DNA from: RGIG7300 sp045133915
GTDB taxonomy: Bacteria > Bacillota > Clostridia > Oscillospirales > CAG-272
NCBI GenBank assembly: GCA_045133915.1
Contig: JBGUUX010000060.1
Coordinates: forward strand, 1 to 7,373
Length of the DNA: 7,373 nt
Direction of reading: 5' to 3'
Below are positions 1 to 4,310 of this stretch, one piece after another. Under the pieces are notes generated by a model. The model was not told the origin of the DNA. It was given only the letters and a program-made list of their open reading frames with translations, and did not search any database. Positions within the stretch are counted from its first letter, which is position 1; each line of letters opens with the position of its first letter. A program made the position numbers and the translations under genes.

Positions 1-142
1 ACGTCGAGTATACACCACTTTTTCACACTTTCCCACGAAAAGGGTCACTACCGTACTTAGTACGCCTACGGACCCTTTTCGTGGAAACCTACCTCCCTTT
101 TTCGAAGTCTGCCAGCGTGCCGATAAGTTTATCGACACGCTG
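1..142. other. Structured non-coding or gene-end stretch with two inverted repeats
   Basis: No gene can be called here with confidence. The sequence contains an exact 14-base inverted repeat (33-46 with 71-84, CCACGAAAAGGGTC) enclosing a small hairpin (CGTAC 52-56 with GTACG 60-64). A second inverted repeat follows (113-119 with 136-142, then CGATAA 121-126 with TTATCG 129-134, separated by one mismatch). Two plus-strand frames are open from the edge: one stops at 149-151 and ends ...RADKFIDTLKG, the other stops at about 141-143. The first could be the C-terminus of a gene lying to the left. Because two frames are open through a largely self-complementary sequence, a structured 3' untranslated region, small RNA or dispersed intergenic repeat is equally possible. 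A plus-strand terminator follows directly, so plus-strand transcription through here is likely. Confidence 0.45.
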
Positions 143-182
143 AAAGGTTGATTGAGAAAACTCAATCAACCTTTTTATTTTT
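143..182 (+). terminator. Strong intrinsic terminator, plus strand
   Basis: A perfect 14-bp stem (AAAGGTTGATTGAG at 143-156, CTCAATCAACCTTT at 161-174) with an AAAA loop runs into a T-rich tail ending near 180. On the minus strand the stem is followed only by TTTCAGCG, so termination should work mainly for plus-strand transcripts coming from the left edge. The stop codon of the minus-strand membrane protein (162-164) lies inside the right arm, so the two transcription units converge on this hairpin. Confidence 0.85.
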
Positions 183-980
183 AAGCTGTGCAATTAATCT
201 TGTTAAAATATATCCTGCAGCAAACAACTGATATACGTATATTCCCATATTGCCGCCCTGTACGGTGTTACCGCCAAAGGCAAAGAGCAGATTGGAAACA
301 GAGGAGCCAAGGAGCAAGGTTATTGCTACCACCGATACGCCTACGTAGAATCCCTTTTTGGGAATACCGCAGAGATATCTGATCTCAACGGTGAGATACA
401 TCATTATGCCTACGAGAGCAAACTCGTTCATCAGACGCATGGGATCGTTTAAGGGAGAGGTCATATCAAAGTATACCGAAAGCAGATACAGGATATGCCA
501 CACTACGGTTACGCTTCCCAGCAGCGCCTTGAGCTTGTTTAATTTAGCGGGGACAAGGAAATAGATAAAAGCAACAAAAGCAAGTATAGAGGAGAATACG
601 ATAAACTTATCTTCCTTCTGCGCTATATACATAAGGTCTGATGCTCTGAGCTTGTAGGCTGTATATTCCATCACACCTGCCATAACGACAGAAGCTGCGG
701 TAAGTATACCGAACACAAAGGATAGTGCAGAGGTCTTTGCAAGCTTATCGTCATATTCCTCGCATCTGCAAAGGGAGCAATAAGCAAGAACTACCGCGAC
801 AAACAGAGCCAGAACTACGCCGAACAGGGTAGGAAGTGCCGTACCGTGAGCATAGAGAAATATATCCGCTTCGTAAAACTTAAGTATCAGAAAGCTCTGG
901 AACGCCGTAAATACAACGGCGCAAGCCAGGAACAGATATATCAACTTTTTATTGAGATTTGAAAATTTTAACTTATCCAT
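162..980 (-). CDS. Eight-helix integral membrane protein, function unknown
   Basis: This 272-residue protein is almost wholly hydrophobic. About eight membrane helices are visible, at residues 13-34, 49-71, 84-108, 125-146, 152-172, 184-205, 213-238 and 248-268, with short polar links and a basic C-terminus (LKNKKVD). I recognise no family motif; the helix 2-3 loop holds a CSLCRCEE cluster. The start is taken as ATG at 980, because GGAG at 988-991 sits 7 bases upstream. An in-frame TTG at 1007 would add 9 residues but has poorer support. The ATG overlaps the stop of the upstream lipoprotein gene by 8 bases (ATGGATAA), which is typical of translational coupling, so the two products probably act together at the cell envelope. 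The stop codon lies within the stem of a plus-strand terminator. It is real by length, ribosome site and coupling; the function is unassigned. Confidence 0.85.
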   Translation of the reverse strand: MDKLKFSNLNKKLIYLFLACAVVFTAFQSFLILKFYEADIFLYAHGTALPTLFGVVLALFVAVVLAYCSLCRCEEYDDKLAKTSALSFVFGILTAASVVMAGVMEYTAYKLRASDLMYIAQKEDKFIVFSSILAFVAFIYFLVPAKLNKLKALLGSVTVVWHILYLLSVYFDMTSPLNDPMRLMNEFALVGIMMYLTVEIRYLCGIPKKGFYVGVSVVAITLLLGSSVSNLLFAFGGNTVQGGNMGIYVYQLFAAGYILTRLIAQLKNKKVD

Positions 981-1683
981 AATACTGCTCCATATCGGGA
1001 AGTTCAAGAGGAACGTCCTCTACCTGCAATTCAAGCTTGGTCACGTTTTCGCCGTCGGCATCTATGCAGTATACGTCAAACAAGAGGTCTCCATGACATA
1101 CAAGTCCGTTCATAACGTCCTCGTAAGGGGGATGTCCTGCCTGTTCTTCGTATTCCTTTGCCCAGTCCGAAGCTATTACTGCCTCGTATACGGTGGAGAG
1201 CTGAGCGCCGTTGGTGTTGGAATACTCCATCATATTAAGCTCCACTGCCGCAAGATCGTCATAATGGTAACAGGTAACGTACTCCACGGTCTTTTCGGTT
1301 GTGGTGATCTTCTCGATGAGTATAACGGTCAGTATATCGTTTGCGGCGCTGGTCTCGTAATCTATTTTAACTATACGGTCATCGGGGTTCTTAAAGTATT
1401 TTCCGTATTTTTCATCAAGATAGGTCTTGATAGACTTGCTTACCGTATTTGCTCCCTCGTTATCAACGTTAACTATGGGGAGTCGCATATAAGAAGTGTC
1501 CTTTGTTCCGTCGGAAAGAGTAACCTTAACTTCTTTTTTAGGTCCTTCAACGGTGGGGTTTTCAAAGTCGAGATACCAGTATCCGTTTTCCGACTGATAT
1601 CCGCCAAGCTCGGGGGTAGTATCCTTACCGCACGCGCATAAAAGCAGGGTAAGTGCAAGTAATATAATAACTAATTTTTTCAT
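973..1683 (-). CDS. Lipoprotein, function unknown
   Basis: A 236-residue protein with a lipoprotein signal: basic MKK, a hydrophobic run at residues 4-15, and a lipobox LCAC with the lipidated cysteine at 18, followed by GK. The mature part should be anchored on the outer face of the cytoplasmic membrane. It is acidic and soluble, with no membrane helix after the signal. Residues 72-180 (helix VSKSIKTYLDEKYG, strand NDILTVILIE, then YHYDDLAAVELNMMEYS) loosely recall the DUF3298/RsiV-type fold of Firmicutes envelope proteins; this is a weak impression from pattern only. Cysteines at 138, 196 and 206 remain after processing. The ATG at 1681-1683 has AGAGG at 1690-1694, 6 bases away, and a near-consensus promoter just upstream. 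Its stop overlaps the start of the membrane protein gene, so the two form a coupled pair. Confidence 0.88.
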   Translation of the reverse strand: MKKLVIILLALTLLLCACGKDTTPELGGYQSENGYWYLDFENPTVEGPKKEVKVTLSDGTKDTSYMRLPIVNVDNEGANTVSKSIKTYLDEKYGKYFKNPDDRIVKIDYETSAANDILTVILIEKITTTEKTVEYVTCYHYDDLAAVELNMMEYSNTNGAQLSTVYEAVIASDWAKEYEEQAGHPPYEDVMNGLVCHGDLLFDVYCIDADGENVTKLELQVEDVPLELPDMEQYYG

Positions 1684-1689
1684 AGGTTT

Positions 1690-1694
1690 CCTCT
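1690..1694 (-). promoter_or_regulatory. Ribosome binding site of the lipoprotein gene
   Basis: AGAGG on the minus strand lies 6 bases before the ATG at 1683, supporting that start. The leader from the predicted transcription start (about 1708) is only about 25 bases, too short for a riboswitch. Confidence 0.7.
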
Positions 1695-1714
1695 ATAATT
1701 AAAAGATAGATATA

Positions 1715-1743
1715 ATTATATCACGGTTATAGGTAGTTGTCAA
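1715..1743 (-). promoter_or_regulatory. Near-perfect sigma-A promoter for the lipoprotein/membrane protein pair
   Basis: On the minus strand, TTGACA (1738-1743) and TATAAT (1715-1720) are separated by exactly 17 bases, and TGA immediately before the -10 gives an extended -10. All twelve hexamer positions match consensus. The -35 begins only 6 bases after the recG stop codon (1750-1752). The -10 sits inside a 14-base perfect palindrome, GATATAATTATATC (1709-1722). Transcription would begin near 1708. The palindrome could be an operator or just a result of AT-rich sequence. Confidence 0.85.
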
Positions 1744-1749
1744 TCAAAA

Positions 1750-3867
1750 TCAATTTACCGACGAACGTATACTGCCAAAATATTCTTCCACACGTTTTGC
1801 GGCGGCTTGATTTTCGCGGTTATCAAGCTTGGGGTCAAGGGACAAAACCTCACCCGCATAGCCAAACGCCGCTTCAAGGTCAGCAGTATTGTCGCAGAGG
1901 GACACCGCCTTAAAGGCAACCGAGCCGTGCTGACGGGTAGAGCCGTTCTTGTCGGGGAGAAAATCACCCGGACCTCGTATAGCAAGGTCTTTTTTTGCTA
2001 TCTCAAGACCGTCGTTTGTTTCGGTCATGGCTTCAAGTCTGCTTACAGCCTCGGCCCCCTTACTGTCTGAAACAAGGATACACCAGGATTTGTGCTGTCC
2101 TCTGCCAACACGGCCCCTTAACTGATGAAGCTGTGAAAGCCCAAAGCGCTCGGCGTTTTCTACTATCATAAGGGTAGCGTTGGGAACGTTTACACCTACC
2201 TCGATAACGGTGGTAGAAACAAGCACGTCTATATTACCTTCCGAAAAGGCGGACATTACCTTATCCTTTTCCGCTGCCTTCATCTTGCCGTGCATAAGGG
2301 CAACTCGTACCGAGGGCAGGGTCTTTTGCAGGGTGTCGGCATATTCGGTAGCGTTTTTAAGCTTAGGCTTGTTTTCGTTAGGACGGTAGTCAAAGCCTAC
2401 CAGACCCTCGTCTTCATCCCCTTCTATTGCGGGACAGACGATATAGACCTGACGTCCCTCACCGACCTGCTTTTCGATAAATCCGTTCATACGCTCACGG
2501 TAGCTTTCGTCCACCACAAAGGTAGAGACCTTTTTTCTGCCGGGAGGCATCTCGTCGATGTATGAAAGCGAAAGATCTCCGTACATAATAAGAGCAAGGG
2601 TACGGGGTATGGGAGTTGCGCTCATAACAAGTATATGACCGCCCTTGGTCTTATCGCCAAGAGCCGAGCGCTGCATTACGCCAAAGCGGTGCTGCTCGTC
2701 GGTAACTATAAGGGCGGCGTTTTTAAACTCAACGTCACCTGTTAAAAGTGCGTGAGTACCGATAACACAGTCTATACTGCCGTCAAGAAGTCCTTTTTTT
2801 ATGATCTTCTTTTTGGCGGCGGGGGTTGAGCCGCACAGCAGCTCACAGCGGATATCCAGTTTTGCAAAAATTACCCCAAGATCGTTATAATGCTGTGTGG
2901 CAAGGATCTCGGTGGGCGCCATTAATGCCGCCTGATAGCCGTTTGACACAGCCATATACATGGCAGCGGCGGCACACATGGTCTTACCGCTTCCCACGTC
3001 TCCGCAGACAAGACGGGACATACCGATAGCCTTTTTGTCGGTCATGTCTGTCTCTATCTCGCCGATAACTCTTGCCTGAGCGCCCGTAGGCGCAAAGGGG
3101 AAAACAGAATAGAATCTGTCCATATCCGAGGCTTTGAATACGGGGGCGTTGCCCTCCTTGACCTTCTTCTTTGAAAGAGAGATAGCAAGGGCAAATACGT
3201 AAAGCTCTTCCCATACAAATCGCTTTCTTGCCTTTTCCATAAGCTCGTAGCTCATGGGGTTGTGTATGGTGTTAAGCGCCCAGGAGAGAGAGGGAAGATG
3301 GTTTTCTTTAACCAGTTTTTCGGGCAGGATATCCTCTATCTCACTTTCCTTGAGCATAGAAAGTGCTGAGGAAATTATCTTGCCCATATAAGTTTGGGTA
3401 AGATTTCCGGAAAGAGGGTAGACCGGGAAAAACTCGGGCAGAGCTATCCCTTCCATATAGGGCTCAAAGGCAGGAGAAGCCATGCTTACCGCCTTACCCT
3501 TACGGCTTATCTTACCGTAGAAACGGAAGGTAGAACCTACCGTAAAAATTTTTGAAACATAATTTTGATTAAAAAAGGTCAGATTACACTTTCCCGTGCC
3601 GTCAAAGGCAGAGAATTTTGTCATGGTCATACGACCCTTTAGCATTGCGGTGCGAGGCTGACTTGCCACCGTCATAATAAGGGATGCAGTCTCCCCGTCC
3701 TCCACCTCGGAAACATAACGGACGTTGCCTCGGTGCTGATATGCACGGGGAAAATGGTACAGCAGATCGCGTATGGTGTATATGCCCATATTTGCAAGAG
3801 TCTCGGCGCGTTTTTCGCCTACGCCGTTTAAATATCTGACAGAGGTATCAAAGTTAACACTGCCCAT
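1750..3867 (-). CDS. recG: ATP-dependent DNA helicase RecG
   Basis: RecG is a superfamily 2 translocase on double-stranded DNA that reverses stalled replication forks and branch-migrates Holliday junctions in recombinational repair. This 705-residue form shows the full layout: an N-terminal helix-hairpin-helix-like start (YLNGVGEKRAETLANMGI), a wedge/OB domain at about 55-135, Walker A GDVGSGKT (289-296), MAPTEILATQHY (316-327), DEQH (390-393), SAT (416-418), TTVIEVGVNVP (552-562), LRGRVGRG (583-590), and the C-terminal RGPGDF (631-636) of the TRG region. Family members are usually about 680 residues. The extra length includes insertions at about 487-501 and about 637-643. The ATG at 3867 is chosen because AGGAG lies at 3879-3883 (spacing 11); the upstream TTG at 3912 has no ribosome site. 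It is divergent from the small gene at 3933, and no terminator separates it from the lipoprotein gene downstream. Confidence 0.96.
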   Translation of the reverse strand: MGSVNFDTSVRYLNGVGEKRAETLANMGIYTIRDLLYHFPRAYQHRGNVRYVSEVEDGETASLIMTVASQPRTAMLKGRMTMTKFSAFDGTGKCNLTFFNQNYVSKIFTVGSTFRFYGKISRKGKAVSMASPAFEPYMEGIALPEFFPVYPLSGNLTQTYMGKIISSALSMLKESEIEDILPEKLVKENHLPSLSWALNTIHNPMSYELMEKARKRFVWEELYVFALAISLSKKKVKEGNAPVFKASDMDRFYSVFPFAPTGAQARVIGEIETDMTDKKAIGMSRLVCGDVGSGKTMCAAAAMYMAVSNGYQAALMAPTEILATQHYNDLGVIFAKLDIRCELLCGSTPAAKKKIIKKGLLDGSIDCVIGTHALLTGDVEFKNAALIVTDEQHRFGVMQRSALGDKTKGGHILVMSATPIPRTLALIMYGDLSLSYIDEMPPGRKKVSTFVVDESYRERMNGFIEKQVGEGRQVYIVCPAIEGDEDEGLVGFDYRPNENKPKLKNATEYADTLQKTLPSVRVALMHGKMKAAEKDKVMSAFSEGNIDVLVSTTVIEVGVNVPNATLMIVENAERFGLSQLHQLRGRVGRGQHKSWCILVSDSKGAEAVSRLEAMTETNDGLEIAKKDLAIRGPGDFLPDKNGSTRQHGSVAFKAVSLCDNTADLEAAFGYAGEVLSLDPKLDNRENQAAAKRVEEYFGSIRSSVN

Positions 3868-3878
3868 AAATTGTCCGT

Positions 3879-3883
3879 CTCCT
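3879..3883 (-). promoter_or_regulatory. Ribosome binding site deciding the recG start
   Basis: AAAGGAGA on the minus strand includes AGGAG at 3879-3883, 11 bases before ATG 3867. The spacing is slightly long, but no other candidate start nearby has a comparable site. Confidence 0.65.
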
Positions 3884-3921
3884 TTCCGAATAAAAATTCT
3901 TTTTTGCCTCAAAATAGATCT

Positions 3922-3929
3922 GAGGTGAT
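3922..3929 (+). promoter_or_regulatory. Strong ribosome binding site of the 76-residue gene
   Basis: GAGGTGAT is an 8-base uninterrupted match to the complement of the 16S rRNA 3' end, with the GAGG core 7 bases before ATG 3933. It is the best ribosome site in the window and the main evidence that the short gene downstream is real. Confidence 0.8.
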
Positions 3930-3932
3930 AAT

Positions 3933-4163
3933 ATGTGTATTAAGGATATGATAAAGGATATGTCCTGCTACGAGCTTGAGCGCTCGGTTACTGCACGTAT
4001 GGGTATATCCAAAAACGGGGAACCCATAAAGGCAGTCTCTATGCACCGAAGCTGCTCAACACCCCTGTGGGAGGTAGCATTGATTTTTTTAGGTGCAACA
4101 GTTACGGTTGCTGCAATTTGTCATTTATGCAAGAGATCAAAATGTGAAGACAGTGAAGAGTGA
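3933..4163 (+). CDS. Small single-helix, cysteine-rich protein, function unknown
   Basis: A 76-residue protein I do not recognise. Residues 1-43 are polar and mixed-charge (MCIKDMIKDMSCYELERSV...). Residues 45-63 form one hydrophobic helix, and the tail is short, charged and cysteine-containing (CKRSKCEDSEE). Six cysteines (2, 12, 41, 63, 66, 71) are many for this length, with HLCKRSKC forming a CxxxxC spacing beside the membrane. No signal peptide precedes the helix, so a tail-anchored or single-pass protein is likely; orientation is not clear. The start is supported by a very strong ribosome site (3922-3929). It is the only clear complete plus-strand gene, is divergent from recG across 65 bases, and converges on polA. 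Its last codons and stop lie inside a 7-base tandem repeat (4152-4186), so the C-terminus may have been changed by that repeat. No convincing plus-strand promoter was found in the intergenic gap. Confidence 0.7.
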   Translation: MCIKDMIKDMSCYELERSVTARMGISKNGEPIKAVSMHRSCSTPLWEVALIFLGATVTVAAICHLCKRSKCEDSEE

Positions 4164-4186
4164 ATAGTGAAGAGTTAAGAGTTATT
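4152..4186 (+). repeat. Tandem 7-base repeat, consensus AGTGAAG, five imperfect units
   Basis: The units read AGTGAAG, AGTGAAT, AGTGAAG, AGTTAAG and AGTTATT, back to back. The stop codon of the 76-residue gene (4161-4163) falls in the second unit. The repeat ends 3 bases before the terminator hairpin. It differs in sequence from the second heptamer array on the other side of the hairpin. Confidence 0.75.
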
Positions 4187-4189
4187 GTT

Positions 4190-4220
4190 GAAAATAGTGT
4201 CCTTTGGACACTATTTTCTT
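4190..4220. terminator. Bidirectional intrinsic terminator between converging genes
   Basis: A perfect 13-bp stem, GAAAATAGTGTCC (4190-4202) with GGACACTATTTTC (4206-4218), encloses a TTT loop. On the plus strand it ends in TTTTCTT; on the minus strand the equivalent arm ends CTATTTTCAACAAT. It lies 26 bases after the stop of the small plus-strand gene and 77 bases after the polA stop, so it can serve both. Confidence 0.75.
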
Positions 4221-4226
4221 CATTAA

Positions 4227-4275
4227 TTCTGCATTCTGCATTCTGCATTCTGCATTCTGCACTCTGCATTCTGCA
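4227..4275 (+). repeat. Tandem 7-base repeat TTCTGCA, seven units
   Basis: Seven contiguous 7-base units cover 49 bases; six are identical TTCTGCA, and the sixth (4262-4268) is CTCTGCA. A partial unit (TT) follows. The array is in the untranslated stretch between the terminator hairpin and the polA stop. Read on the plus strand, it encodes the HSAFCILHSAF-like peptide often mis-annotated as protein. It resembles the heptanucleotide short tandem repeats known between genes in various bacteria; it is not a CRISPR, since there are no spacers. Confidence 0.9.
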
Positions 4276-4281
4276 TTAGGT

Positions 4282-4310
4282 TATGATGCAAAATTTTATT
4301 TCGCATCATA
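4282..4310. repeat. Inverted repeat spanning the polA stop codon
   Basis: TATGATGC (4282-4289) pairs with GCATCATA (4303-4310) across a 13-base AT-rich loop that contains the polA stop (4296-4298). The stem is short and has no clear T-run on either strand, so it is a weak terminator at best. It might instead protect the 3' end of the message, or mark the edge of the repeat-rich insertion next to it. Confidence 0.45.

Noticed and set aside
1..151. C-terminal fragment of a plus-strand gene ending ...KFIDTLKG
   Set aside because: Not called as a gene, because a second frame is equally open, the sequence is self-complementary, and the part to the left is not visible; kept as a finding instead.
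952..1641. Long plus-strand open frame opposite the lipoprotein gene
   Set aside because: It is antisense to a gene with promoter, ribosome site and signal peptide; no ribosome site of its own and no family resemblance.
3868..3912. Upstream TTG start for recG adding 15 residues
   Set aside because: No ribosome site before TTG, while ATG 3867 has AGGAG; the added residues are not typical of RecG.
3928..3956. Possible recG promoter (TATTAT at 3928-3933 on the minus strand)
   Set aside because: The -10 is fair but no acceptable -35 is found at 16-18 bases; too weak to list.
4227..4275. CRISPR array
   Set aside because: The units are directly adjacent 7-mers with no spacers.
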